The notes: generated from the letters alone by a model not told the origin. A stretch of 8,603 nt of DNA from Alphaproteobacteria bacterium (GCA_029937205.1 JAPYQV010000094.1:1-8603), one strand, 5' to 3'; counted from the stretch's first letter, positions 1-7,005 are shown. Made by a program: numbers and translations.

Positions 1-41
1 AAATCCTCGAAATTCAGGTGGCAATGACTATCGACGAGCAT
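1..41 (-). CDS. tatD: TatD-family metal-dependent DNase/hydrolase, N-terminal fragment cut by window edge
   Basis: Only the first 13 codons are visible. They read MLVDSHCHLNFED, and the frame is open to the window edge. The HxH pair (His6, His8) right after the start, in the context DSHCHL, is the N-terminal metal-binding motif of TatD-type TIM-barrel hydrolases (amidohydrolase superfamily, 3'-5' DNase activity in characterised members). The ATG lies 14 bases after the metG TAG stop on the same strand, and metG-tatD is a common alphaproteobacterial pair, so co-transcription with metG is likely. The ribosome binding site is weak (GGA about 6 bases upstream), which suggests translational coupling. 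The remainder of the gene is outside the window, so domain completeness cannot be judged. Family call from motif plus context; exact paralogue (TatD/YcfH type) is inferred. Confidence 0.85.
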   Translation of the reverse strand, partial: MLVDSHCHLNFED

Positions 42-55
42 GAAGCGTCCGGCGT

Positions 56-1639
56 CTAACCGTCCGCCGGCGCGTCTTCGACGAAGCGCGGGAAGACGGG
101 TTCGGGCTTGGGCAGGCCGGTGCCGGGCACCAGCGCGCCGTCCGAGCCGAGGCTGGTGAAATCGCGGCCTTCTTGCGGGGCGCCGAGTTGATCGAGCATG
201 GTGGCGCAGGAATCCGGCATGAAGGGCTGGCAGATGGTGGCGAGGTGGCGAATGCATTCCGCCGCGACATAGAGCACCGTTGCCATGCGCTCCGGGTCGG
301 TCTTGCGCAGCACCCAGGGTTCCTGTTCGGCAATATAGCCGTTGGCTTGGCGCACCACGGCCCAGATTTGTGTCAGTGCCTCGTGGAACGCTTGGTTTTC
401 GCCGATTTCCACCCGGACGGTGTCGATCAATTTCTCAGCCGAGCTCAACAATACTTTGTCGGCATCGCGCAGCGCGCCCGGTTGCGGCATCTGGGCATCA
501 CAATTCTTGTGCATCATCGAGAGGACGCGCTGGGCCAGATTGCCGAAATCGTTGGCCAGCTCGCTGTTGATGCGCCCGACCATGGCGCGGCGCGAGAAAT
601 CGCCGTCATTGCCGAACGGCACTTCGCGCAGCAGGAAATAGCGCACCTGATCGAGGCCGAATTGGGCGACGATATCGGCCGGATCGATGACGTTGCCGAG
701 GGATTTGGAGATTTTCTCGCCCTCATTGGTCCACCAGCCATGGGCGAACACGCGCTCGGGCGGCTCGAGCCCGGCGGCCATCAGGAAGGCCGGCCAATAG
801 ACCGTGTGGAAGCGCAGGATATCCTTGCCGACCATATGCAGGCTGGCCGGCCAGAAGGTTTTATAGCGCGCGCTGTCTTCATCGGGGAAGCCGGTGGCGG
901 TGATGTAGTTGGTGAGCGCATCGAGCCAGACATACATGATATGTGCGTCATCGCCCGGCACCGGAATGCCCCAACTGAAGCTGGTGCGCGATATGGAGAG
1001 ATCGAAGAGCTCGCCTTTGACGAAGCTCTCGACTTCGTTGCGCCGGCTCTCGGGTGCGACCACCGTGCCGTCGCGCAGGGCGTAATATTCCAGCAGGCGC
1101 TCACGCCAATCTTCGAGGCGGAAGAAATAGCTCGGCTCTTCGACCCATTCGACGGGTGCGCCGCTCGACGCAAGTTTCTCGCCGTCAGCGCCCTTGACCA
1201 GTTCGGCTTCGCCGTAGAACGCCTCGTCGCGCACCGAATACCAGCCGCCATAGGTATCGAGATAGATATTATCCCGGCCCTTCGGCGATTTGTTGGCGGC
1301 GATGCGGCGCCATAATTCCTGACACGAGCGGATATGCCGTTCTTCCGTGGTGCGGATGAAATCGTCGTTGCTGAAATTCATCAGTTTGGTCAAGGCGCGG
1401 AAGCGCTCCGATACCTCATCGACAAATTCCTTCGGCGGGCGCCCGGCGGCGGCGGCGGATTTTTCCACCTTCTGGCCGTGCTCGTCCGTGCCGGTGAGAA
1501 AAAACACCTCATGGCCATCCAGACGCATGAAGCGCGCCAGCACATCGCAGGCGAGCGACGTATAGGCGTGGCCAATATGCGGCGAATCATTGACGTAGTA
1601 GATCGGCGTGGTGAGATAGTAGGCGGCTTTCCCCGTCAT
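56..1639 (-). CDS. metG: Methionyl-tRNA synthetase (class I, short form without metal-binding cysteines)
   Basis: This enzyme charges initiator and elongator tRNA-Met with methionine using ATP in the cytosol. The 527-residue protein has the class I signatures. The HIGH motif is exact at residues 21-24 inside YYVNDSPHIGHAY, TDEHG is at 51-55, and the KMSKS loop is KISKS at 309-313. A C-terminal helical anticodon-binding domain follows, with the N-x-Y...PW pattern at about 433-442. The insertion at about 130-150, which carries zinc-knuckle cysteines in E. coli-type enzymes, has none here (GGWYSVRDEAFYGEAEL). The protein also ends without the EMAPII/OB tRNA-binding appendix. Both traits are usual for the short alphaproteobacterial/mycobacterial type. 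The ATG is preceded by GAGGAG at 7-base spacing. The gene starts 22 bases after holB and ends in TAG 14 bases before tatD. Confidence 0.98.
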   Translation of the reverse strand: MTGKAAYYLTTPIYYVNDSPHIGHAYTSLACDVLARFMRLDGHEVFFLTGTDEHGQKVEKSAAAAGRPPKEFVDEVSERFRALTKLMNFSNDDFIRTTEERHIRSCQELWRRIAANKSPKGRDNIYLDTYGGWYSVRDEAFYGEAELVKGADGEKLASSGAPVEWVEEPSYFFRLEDWRERLLEYYALRDGTVVAPESRRNEVESFVKGELFDLSISRTSFSWGIPVPGDDAHIMYVWLDALTNYITATGFPDEDSARYKTFWPASLHMVGKDILRFHTVYWPAFLMAAGLEPPERVFAHGWWTNEGEKISKSLGNVIDPADIVAQFGLDQVRYFLLREVPFGNDGDFSRRAMVGRINSELANDFGNLAQRVLSMMHKNCDAQMPQPGALRDADKVLLSSAEKLIDTVRVEIGENQAFHEALTQIWAVVRQANGYIAEQEPWVLRKTDPERMATVLYVAAECIRHLATICQPFMPDSCATMLDQLGAPQEGRDFTSLGSDGALVPGTGLPKPEPVFPRFVEDAPADG

Positions 1640-1646
1640 GCGGGCG

Positions 1647-1652
1647 CTCCTC
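1647..1652 (-). promoter_or_regulatory. Shine-Dalgarno sequence of metG
   Basis: The minus strand reads GAGGAG followed by seven bases (CGCCCGC) and then the metG ATG. This is the strongest ribosome binding site in the minus-strand gene train. It sits entirely within the 22-base holB-metG gap and fixes the metG start. Confidence 0.8.
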
Positions 1653-1661
1653 GGCGTATGG

Positions 1662-2735
1662 TCAATCTCCTGCCGCCTGCTGCAATGTTGTAAACGCGTT
1701 TAAGAGCACCTGCTTCGGCTCGAGATTGACGGCTTCGGCGCGGGCGAATAATCGCCTGAGTTTTTCCCATACCAGAGCCCAATGTTCAAGATCGCCGGTT
1801 GTCATAAGCCGTTGGCAAAGCGCCGCCTCGCGCGTGCTGAGGTGGCGCCCCTCGCTGCCGCGCGCGCTATCGCACACCAGGCGGGCCAGCCACCATTCCA
1901 TCAGGCCGGTGAGCGTGCGAAAGGCTTCGAGGCCATCGCGGCGCGCAACTTTGTCGCCCAGGCTGTGCACCGCGCGGATATCCAATTTTGGCAAACCGTC
2001 GAGAATGCCGATCAGCGTGTTGTAAAGTGCCACACCGCCCTGCTCGGCCAAGGCCAGGGCGCGCCCCGGGCTGCCTTCCGAGATCGAGGCGAGAAGCGCC
2101 CTTTCGGTTGCGTCCAGATCGGGCGCGATTCGGCCGGCAATGAGTTGGTTCAGGAGATCATCGCCGAGCGGCCTCAGGCTTAGGGCACGGCAACGCGAGC
2201 GTATGGTCGGCAGCAGGCGCGCCGGCGCGTGGCTCACCACCAGGAACAGGGTTTGCACCGGTGGTTCCTCGAGGTATTTCAGGATCGCATTGGCGGCGTT
2301 GCGGTTCATGTCCTCGGCGCCATCGACGATGATCACTCGCCACTCGCCTTCGCCCGGCGTGAGCGATACCAAGCGGCCGATGCGGCGCACATCCTCGACG
2401 ACGATTTCCGTGCGCAGTTTCTTGGTCTTTTCATTGATGCTGCGTTCGATGGTCATCAGGTCGCTATGGCCGCCCGAAGCGACGCGCTTAAAAATTGGAT
2501 GATCCGGCGCAACATAAAGCGGGTCTGGTCCGTCTTCGCTCGCGCTCTCGCTTTCGGTAGCGAGCACGAAACGGGCGAAGCGAAAGGCCAGCGTTGCCTT
2601 GCCGATGCCACGAGGGCCGGAGAGCAGCCAGGCATGGTGCAATCTGCCGGAACGCCACGCGGTGCGGAGCGCCTGAACCGCCTGTTCGTGGCCGCGCAGG
2701 TTGGGGTTTTCGCGCGGTGCGGAAGGTTCAGCCAT
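1662..2735 (-). CDS. holB: DNA polymerase III subunit delta' (clamp loader)
   Basis: Delta' is the AAA+ clamp-loader subunit that, with delta and tau/gamma, opens the beta sliding clamp at primed DNA. From the ATG at 2735 the protein has 357 residues. It has a P-loop GPRGIGKAT (40-48), a Walker B-like strand VIIVDGAED (134-142), the segment NAANAILKYLEEPP, and the SRC sensor/arginine-finger motif at 180-182 within LLPTIRSRC. The Cys4 zinc module of E. coli-type delta' is missing; the corresponding stretch (about 60-85) has no cysteine, as is common in alphaproteobacteria. A longer open frame runs back to 2882, but that part lies inside tmk and has no family similarity. The chosen ATG overlaps the tmk stop (ATGGCTGA, 8 bases), typical of translational coupling. 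holB ends 22 bases before metG. Confidence 0.95.
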   Translation of the reverse strand: MAEPSAPRENPNLRGHEQAVQALRTAWRSGRLHHAWLLSGPRGIGKATLAFRFARFVLATESESASEDGPDPLYVAPDHPIFKRVASGGHSDLMTIERSINEKTKKLRTEIVVEDVRRIGRLVSLTPGEGEWRVIIVDGAEDMNRNAANAILKYLEEPPVQTLFLVVSHAPARLLPTIRSRCRALSLRPLGDDLLNQLIAGRIAPDLDATERALLASISEGSPGRALALAEQGGVALYNTLIGILDGLPKLDIRAVHSLGDKVARRDGLEAFRTLTGLMEWWLARLVCDSARGSEGRHLSTREAALCQRLMTTGDLEHWALVWEKLRRLFARAEAVNLEPKQVLLNAFTTLQQAAGD

Positions 2736-3375
2736 CCGCCTGGGTTTCCAAATTGAAGCGCTCGCACACCAATTGCCAGACGGCCTCGTGTATGCTTTCG
2801 GCACTGCCCAACGCATCCAAAACACGGCAGCGCTCGGGCTCAGCCGCGGCAATTGCCAAAAAGCCCTGACGCAAGCGCTCATGCATGGTGCTATTCATCC
2901 GCTCGTATCGGCTGGTCTTGCCTGGGCGGCTTACGGTGCGGTCGAAACCCTCGGCGACCGGAATATCGAGGATTAAGGTGAGATGCGGCGCGGCATCGCC
3001 AACCGCCAAATCGTGCAACAGCGCCAACTTCGCACGGTCGACGCCCTGGCCATAACCCTGATAGGCCAGCGTTGAATCGGCAAAGCGGTCCGATATGACC
3101 CAGATGCCGTTCTCCAGTGCCGGCAGGATCGCGCGATGCAGATGATCGTGCCGCGCGGCGTTGTGCAGCAGGGCTTCGCTCAACGGCTCCCACCGGTCGA
3201 TCGAGCCGGAAACCAGCAGTTTGCGAATATCCTCGGCGCCGAGAGAGCCGCCTGGCTCGCGCGTCGCCAGTGTCTCGATACCGATAGTCTCGAGGCGTTC
3301 GCACAACAGGCGCAATTGGGTGGACTTCCCTGCCCCATCGCCGCCTTCGAAGCTGATAAAATTGCCGCGGGTCAT
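2728..3375 (-). CDS. tmk: Thymidylate (dTMP) kinase
   Basis: This enzyme phosphorylates dTMP to dTDP with ATP, an essential step in dTTP synthesis. The 215 residues match the family's usual length. The P-loop is GGDGAGKST (11-19), TREPGG is at 38-43, the DRF/DRY motif is SDRF at 95-98 followed by DSTLAYQGYG, and the Arg-rich LID region is RTVSRPGKTSRYER (146-159). The ATG at 3375 is the only good start before the P-loop. The upstream GAGGG lies about 12 bases away, farther than ideal. The stop overlaps the holB start by 8 bases. Pairing tmk with holB places a nucleotide-supply enzyme next to a replisome subunit, a widely conserved arrangement. The preceding dacA ends 154 bases upstream, so tmk may have its own promoter. 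Confidence 0.97.
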   Translation of the reverse strand: MTRGNFISFEGGDGAGKSTQLRLLCERLETIGIETLATREPGGSLGAEDIRKLLVSGSIDRWEPLSEALLHNAARHDHLHRAILPALENGIWVISDRFADSTLAYQGYGQGVDRAKLALLHDLAVGDAAPHLTLILDIPVAEGFDRTVSRPGKTSRYERMNSTMHERLRQGFLAIAAAEPERCRVLDALGSAESIHEAVWQLVCERFNLETQADG

Positions 3376-3461
3376 AATATTAGTGAGCCCTCAAACGCCG
3401 GGCGGTCGCATCCGCTCCCTTGGCTGCCTCGTACTAACTCGGGCGCGCGGTCGCGCTTGCC

Positions 3462-3480
3462 GGAATGCATTGTGCATTCC
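3462..3480. repeat. Perfect 8-bp inverted repeat (hairpin) in the dacA-tmk spacer
   Basis: GGAATGCA (3462-3469) and TGCATTCC (3473-3480) are exact reverse complements separated by three bases (TTG). A second, GC-rich stem, GCGCG (3443-3447) with CGCGC (3452-3456), lies immediately downstream in the minus-strand sense. No T-run follows on the minus strand, so this is not a standard intrinsic terminator of dacA. It could be a protein-binding site, a processing site or an attenuator-like structure ahead of tmk. Function is inferred only; the symmetry is directly visible. Confidence 0.55.
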
Positions 3481-3529
3481 AGTTGGCGGTGCCGTCTTGA
3501 AAAGTATTCTTGTATTTCTTCACACGTGC

Positions 3530-4684
3530 TCAATGATTTTGCTCGCCCCAGAGCAGGTGATTGAATGCGGCGCCGATGCGGCCGAAGGCTGATAGGCGGC
3601 CGATCTCTATGCCCGCCATCAGGGGAATCTCGATCGGTTTCTGGTCGCTGGCAAGGATCACCAGTTTGGCCACCTGGGAACCTTTCCGGACCGGCGCCGG
3701 AATGGGTCCGGGCGCCACCACCTTGATCTTCATATCGCGGCGCTCGGCGCGCGACAGGGTGATGGTCAAGTCATGGTTGATGATCAATGGGACGTTGGCC
3801 TTGTCGCCGAGCCAAACCTCGATCTGCTCGACGATTTCGCCGGCCTTGAACAGGGTGTAGTTGGAATATTCGTTGAAGCCGTAATCCAGCATGCGCTCGG
3901 TCTCGCGCGCCCGGTCGTTGACATTGGCCATGCCGTTGGCGAGCAGAATGAGGCGCCGGCCGTCGCGTATCGCCGAAGCCAGCAGGCCATATCCGGAGGC
4001 TTGGGTGTGCCCGGTCTTCAGGCCGTCGGCGCCGGAATAGGTATAGAGCAGCGGATTGCGGTTGCCCTGCTTGATGCCGTTATAGGTGTATGTCTGTTCC
4101 TTGAATATCGGGTAGAACAGCGGAAATTCGCGGATGATCGAATGGGCCAGGATGGCGAGATCGCGCGCCGTGGTGACATGCTCGGGATGGGGCCAGCCGG
4201 TGACATTCATGAAGTGGCTGTTGTGCAAGTCGAGCTTCTTCGCCGCCGCGTTCATGATCTCGACGAATTGCGATTCCGAGCCGGCAATGCCCTCGGCGAG
4301 CACGATACAGGCGTCGTTGCCCGATTGAATGATGACGCCGCGCAACAATTCTTCCACCGAGACGCGGCTGTTCAATTCGACGAACATTCTCGAGCCGCCC
4401 ATGCGCCACGCTTTTTCGCTAACCCGCATCTGATCCTCGAGCGACAGGCTGCCCTCGGTCAATTTGCTGAAAACCACGTAGAGGGTCATCAACTTGCTCA
4501 TCGAGGCCGGGAACATGGGGCGGTCCGAGTTTTTATCGAGCAGCACCGCGCCGGTGGTGTCGTCGACCAGGATCACTTCCTTGGCGCTGGTTTCGAAAGC
4601 GACGGCGCTGTTTAACGGCGCGCCGATGAGCAGTGCGGCAGCCATAAACAAAGCAACGAAGGTTGCCCGTGCTCGGGATTTCAT
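3530..4684 (-). CDS. dacA: D-alanyl-D-alanine carboxypeptidase, PBP5/DacA type
   Basis: This is a penicillin-binding protein (peptidase S11) that removes the terminal D-Ala from peptidoglycan pentapeptides in the periplasm. From the ATG at 4684 it has 384 residues: a signal peptide (KSRAR, hydrophobic core, NSAVA then cleavage near residue 29), then the serine-protease-like domain. SxxK is SMSK at 61-64 (nucleophile Ser61), SxN is SGN at 121-123, and KTG is at 223-225. The C-terminal PBP5_C beta domain covers about 275-365, and the protein ends FNHLLWGEQNH, where PBP5 enzymes have a membrane-contacting tail. An in-frame ATG at 4708 would add MLLFRYLP and has a weak AGAGA about 11 bases upstream, so the start is uncertain by 8 codons. 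The open frame to 5014 overlaps the SPOR coding region and is not real. DacA follows rlpA and its SPOR tail on the same strand. Confidence 0.96.
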   Translation of the reverse strand: MKSRARATFVALFMAAALLIGAPLNSAVAFETSAKEVILVDDTTGAVLLDKNSDRPMFPASMSKLMTLYVVFSKLTEGSLSLEDQMRVSEKAWRMGGSRMFVELNSRVSVEELLRGVIIQSGNDACIVLAEGIAGSESQFVEIMNAAAKKLDLHNSHFMNVTGWPHPEHVTTARDLAILAHSIIREFPLFYPIFKEQTYTYNGIKQGNRNPLLYTYSGADGLKTGHTQASGYGLLASAIRDGRRLILLANGMANVNDRARETERMLDYGFNEYSNYTLFKAGEIVEQIEVWLGDKANVPLIINHDLTITLSRAERRDMKIKVVAPGPIPAPVRKGSQVAKLVILASDQKPIEIPLMAGIEIGRLSAFGRIGAAFNHLLWGEQNH

Positions 4685-4811
4685 GGGGAGATATCTGAAT
4701 AGCAGCATGGACCGTTTATTCTCTTGGCTGGCTTTGCATGACGCTTGTATCGCACGGGTGTCGTGCTGGAGCTTAGCGGCCTTTGCGGGCGCGCGCCACG
4801 AGGATAAGGAA

Positions 4812-5105
4812 TTATCGGGCGACAATAAGGCGGGCATTGTTGTAACCGGCGGCGACGGTTCTCTCGAGCAGGTGGTCCGCCTCGGCCAGGTCGGCGAGCG
4901 GCCCCATGCGCACGCGATACCAGGTGGCGCCGTTGACATTGGCGGCTGAAATGACGCTCGGCGAAAGCTGGTTGAGCTGGCGCGCGAGACGCACCGCGTT
5001 GCTGCGCTCGGCAAAGGCGCCGACCTGGATGAACATGCCGTGCATCACGGTGCCGTTCGCCGGCTCGGGCTGGGCCGTCAGCGCGTCGTTTACGATACCG
5101 CCCAA
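4812..5105 (-). pseudogene. SPOR domain: detached C-terminal part of RlpA
   Basis: The encoded stretch contains a full SPOR peptidoglycan-binding domain: GMFIQVGAF, then a helix with ERSNAVRLARQL, then WYRVRMGPL, ADLAEADHLLERTVAAGY and ARLIVAR before a TAA stop. SPOR domains bind denuded glycan strands and direct proteins to the division site. The frame is the same as that of rlpA, and the only stop between them is the TAG at 5133-5135. The intervening codons read LDAPVQSSE, a normal linker. As a separate gene it would need the TTG at 5105, with no convincing ribosome binding site, and it would have no signal peptide although SPOR acts in the periplasm. I therefore read it as the C-terminal third of rlpA (full length 333 residues if the TAG were sense) cut off by a nonsense codon. 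A genuine independent cytosolic SPOR protein is possible but less likely. Confidence 0.75.
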
Positions 5106-5132
5106 TTCACTGCTTTGAACTGGTGCATCAAG

Positions 5133-5813
5133 CTATTGGCTCTCTATATCGGGGCGGTATTCGAGCGGCTCGCTGCGTGCCTCCATGACCTCATCGGCGC
5201 TCATGCGCCGCCCCGGCTGGTCGCCGGCGGCGATGCCGTCATCCTCAGCTTCGCGGCCGGGCGCCTTGGCGACCACGGTAAGCGGCGCGAATTCGATAAA
5301 TTCGACCCGCACTTTCGCCGTTCCCTTGCGGTAAAAACCGAGCAGTTGCGCGCCGCGGCGTGAGATGTCGATCACCCGGCCGTTCACAAATGGCCCGCGG
5401 TCATTGACCCTAAGCACTAACACGCGGCCGTTTTCCAGATTGGTGACGCGTACCGTGCTCGGCATCGGCATGGTTTTATGCGCCGCCGTGAGCTCGTTCA
5501 TATCGTAGCGTTCGCCGTTGGCGGTCTTGCGGCCATGGAACGGCTCGCCGTACCACGACGCGATGCCGGTCACATTATAATGCGCGTCGAAATGTGGAAA
5601 ATAGCGAATACCGGCGACAACATAGGGATTGCCGAGCTTATAGCCGGCCGGCACCGGCTGGCTTGGTATTTTCGCCGGTTTTTCGTCACCGTCCAGCATA
5701 CGGCTGAGCTGCTTGGCACCCTGCACCAGCAGTTCGGTTTCGGCGCAGGCGGCGAGAAACACCAGTACCAACATCACCGCGGCTGAGGTGGCCAGGAAGC
5801 GCTGGAAACTCAT
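5133..5813 (-). CDS. rlpA: RlpA septal lipoprotein / lytic transglycosylase, lacking its SPOR domain through an in-frame TAG
   Basis: RlpA is an outer-membrane lipoprotein; in Pseudomonas it cleaves denuded glycan strands and helps daughter-cell separation. The 226-residue product starts with a lipoprotein signal whose lipobox is LAAC, giving lipidated Cys23. The double-psi beta-barrel catalytic domain (about 81-178) has ASWYGEPFHGRKTANGERYD, with probable catalytic Glu101, His112 in AAHKTMP and Asp138 in RVNDRGPF, plus the GRVIDIS and A-LGF segments. The frame ends at TAG after PDIESQ. The SPOR domain usual at the C-terminus follows in the same frame at 4812-5105. The catalytic part is complete and could still be exported and active, but would lack septal targeting. 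The start has only a weak upstream GAAAG. It lies 43 bases after mltB, so mltB-rlpA-dacA is probably an operon for cell-wall turnover. Confidence 0.93.
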   Translation of the reverse strand: MSFQRFLATSAAVMLVLVFLAACAETELLVQGAKQLSRMLDGDEKPAKIPSQPVPAGYKLGNPYVVAGIRYFPHFDAHYNVTGIASWYGEPFHGRKTANGERYDMNELTAAHKTMPMPSTVRVTNLENGRVLVLRVNDRGPFVNGRVIDISRRGAQLLGFYRKGTAKVRVEFIEFAPLTVVAKAPGREAEDDGIAAGDQPGRRMSADEVMEARSEPLEYRPDIESQ

Positions 5814-5856
5814 GATCTGGTGCTTTCATACAAAGGCAATACTATCCCTGGTGATA

Positions 5857-6858
5857 CTAACGCCCGACAATACGATCGGCAAGATGGCCGACGGCCATGG
5901 CGAAATAGGTTGAACGGTTCCATTTGAGGGTGGTTTTGTAATTGTCATAGACCAAAAAGACCGGCCCGCCGGCGCCGCCGGGAATCACCATGGAGGCGGT
6001 CATGCCGGGCACAATGGGCAGATCATTGCCGTTCAATCGGCGCACGCCGAGCTTCTGCCACTCCGCGAGGGTTTTGGTGATTTTCAGGCTGGCCAGGGAA
6101 TTGTCGAAACCAGCCGGCAGGGTGACTTTCCGCCCCCAGGTCTGATCGCCGTTCCAGCCGGATTTGGCCAGGTAGTTCGAGGCCGAGCCGAAGACGTCCA
6201 ATTTGGTGGTCCAGATATCACGCCGCCCGTCGCCGTCGAAATCGATGGCGAATTTGACGAAGCTCGACGGCATGAATTGGCTCTGCCCCATGGCCCCGGC
6301 CCAACTGCCCATCATCGCCTTGGGCGTTATATGGCCCTCCTCCAAGATTCGGAGCGCATTCAGCAGTTCGCCGCGAAAATAGGCGCTGCGCCGGCCGTCA
6401 TAAGCCAGCGTGGCGAGCGAGGCGATCACCGAGAAGCCGCCGGTATATTGGCCAAAATTGGTCTCGATGCCCCACAGCGCGACAATGAAACGCGGCTGCA
6501 CGCCATAGACCTTATGAACCGCATCGAGCGCCGCCTTATTCTCGGCCAGCTTCTTGCGCCCCTTCTCGACGCGCGAATTCGGCACCACGCGCTCCATATA
6601 TTGCGCAAAGGTCAGCGTGCCCTCGGGCTGCGAGCGGTCGAGCTCAATCACCCGCGGGATCGGTTCAACCCCGTCGAGCGCCGCATCGAGAATGGCTGGC
6701 GAGATGCCCTCTTCGAGCGCCTCGGCACGCAGTTCGACCAGCCAATCGGAGAATTCCTGGGCCGGTGCGTCAGCCGCGCGGGCGGAAAATGCGAGCTCCG
6801 AGCCGAGCAGAAATGCGAGCGCCAGCAATGCAGGTAAAGTTTTATTAAATCGCGGCAT
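5857..6858 (-). CDS. mltB: Lytic murein transglycosylase, MltB/Slt35 family (GH103, SLT_2)
   Basis: This enzyme cleaves the MurNAc-GlcNAc bond of peptidoglycan in the periplasm, leaving 1,6-anhydroMurNAc. The 333-residue protein has a Sec signal peptide (PRFNK, hydrophobic LLALAFLLG, cleavage near SARA-AD at 28-29) and no lipobox, so it is probably soluble, unlike E. coli MltB. The catalytic Glu132 lies in ALWGIETNFGQY. Other family motifs are GSWAGAMGQSQFMPSSF (184-200) and DFDGDGRRD (206-214), an EF-hand-like calcium loop as in Slt35. There is no C-terminal PG_binding_1 domain. The ATG at 6858 has GGAG at 7-base spacing; the open frame to 6924 adds a non-signal extension and is rejected. 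The stop is TAG. It is the first gene of the minus-strand train, facing the isochorismatase-family gene across a repeat-rich spacer. Confidence 0.95.
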   Translation of the reverse strand: MPRFNKTLPALLALAFLLGSELAFSARAADAPAQEFSDWLVELRAEALEEGISPAILDAALDGVEPIPRVIELDRSQPEGTLTFAQYMERVVPNSRVEKGRKKLAENKAALDAVHKVYGVQPRFIVALWGIETNFGQYTGGFSVIASLATLAYDGRRSAYFRGELLNALRILEEGHITPKAMMGSWAGAMGQSQFMPSSFVKFAIDFDGDGRRDIWTTKLDVFGSASNYLAKSGWNGDQTWGRKVTLPAGFDNSLASLKITKTLAEWQKLGVRRLNGNDLPIVPGMTASMVIPGGAGGPVFLVYDNYKTTLKWNRSTYFAMAVGHLADRIVGR

Positions 6859-6865
6859 GTTTCGA

Positions 6866-6869
6866 CTCC
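6866..6869 (-). promoter_or_regulatory. Shine-Dalgarno sequence of mltB
   Basis: The minus strand reads GGAG, then seven bases (TCGAAAC), then the ATG at 6858. This decides the mltB start in favour of the methionine just before the signal peptide rather than the upstream in-frame codon at 6924. Confidence 0.7.
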
Positions 6870-6921
6870 AGTCACCTGACCCAATGGCCGCCCTATGCCA
6901 CAGGTGCGGCGCAACGGCAAC

Positions 6922-6943
6922 CATGTGGGCCGCATGTGGGCCG
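6922..6943. repeat. Perfect 11-bp tandem repeat in the divergent spacer
   Basis: CATGTGGGCCG occurs twice head to tail (6922-6932 and 6933-6943) without a mismatch. An 11-bp period is close to one helical turn, so two protein monomers could bind on the same DNA face. The repeat lies between the divergent mltB and isochorismatase-family starts, in the mltB leader if transcription begins near 6972. It could equally be a slippage duplication. Confidence 0.6.
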
Positions 6944-6963
6944 GATCGACAAATCGGATCCGG
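6941..6963. repeat. 7-bp inverted repeat, possible operator
   Basis: CCGGATC (6941-6947) and GATCCGG (6957-6963) are exact reverse complements around a 9-base spacer. The arm spacing suits a dimeric helix-turn-helix regulator. It abuts the tandem repeat on the left and a further hairpin (GCGTTT-TCG-AAACGC, 6963-6977) on the right. Regulatory function is inferred from symmetry and position between two divergent genes. Confidence 0.45.
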
Positions 6964-6978
6964 CGTTTTCGAAACGCT

Positions 6979-7005
6979 ATTTTAAGCGTAGGCTGGCGCG
7001 AACAA
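6979..7005 (-). promoter_or_regulatory. Candidate promoter for the mltB-rlpA-dacA train
   Basis: On the minus strand TAAAAT (6984-6979) matches the -10 consensus at five of six positions. TTGTTC (7005-7000) is a poor -35 at a short 15-base spacing. The -10 lies within a small palindrome, CGCT-ATTTTA-AGCG (6975-6988), where a bound repressor would block polymerase. Transcription from here would give a leader of about 110 bases before mltB. The assignment is tentative. Confidence 0.3.

Noticed and set aside
173..1315. Long plus-strand open frame (380 codons) opposite metG
   Set aside because: It lies entirely antisense to a full, motif-complete MetRS. Its composition is that of a shadow frame, and it has no ribosome binding site or recognisable domain.
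2736..2882. N-terminal extension of HolB to 2882
   Set aside because: It is embedded in the tmk 3' end in another frame. The ATG at 2735 overlaps the tmk stop in the usual coupled arrangement and gives a normal-length delta'.
3440..3480. Rho-independent terminator after dacA
   Set aside because: The stems are real, but the minus strand downstream is GC-rich and has no T-run.
3773..4615. Long plus-strand open frame (280 codons) opposite dacA
   Set aside because: It is antisense to a DacA with intact SxxK, SxN and KTG motifs. The frame is kept open by high G+C codon bias on the real strand.
4685..5014. N-terminal extension of DacA to 5014
   Set aside because: It runs across the SPOR coding frame and the spacer, shows no similarity to DacA, and would place the signal peptide more than 100 residues from the start.
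5133..5135. TAG in rlpA as a recoded sense codon (pyrrolysine or a TAG-reassigned code)
   Set aside because: metG and mltB both end in TAG at natural protein ends, and reading through those adds no recognisable sequence. TAG therefore behaves as a stop here. No pyl gene or suppressor tRNA is in the window.
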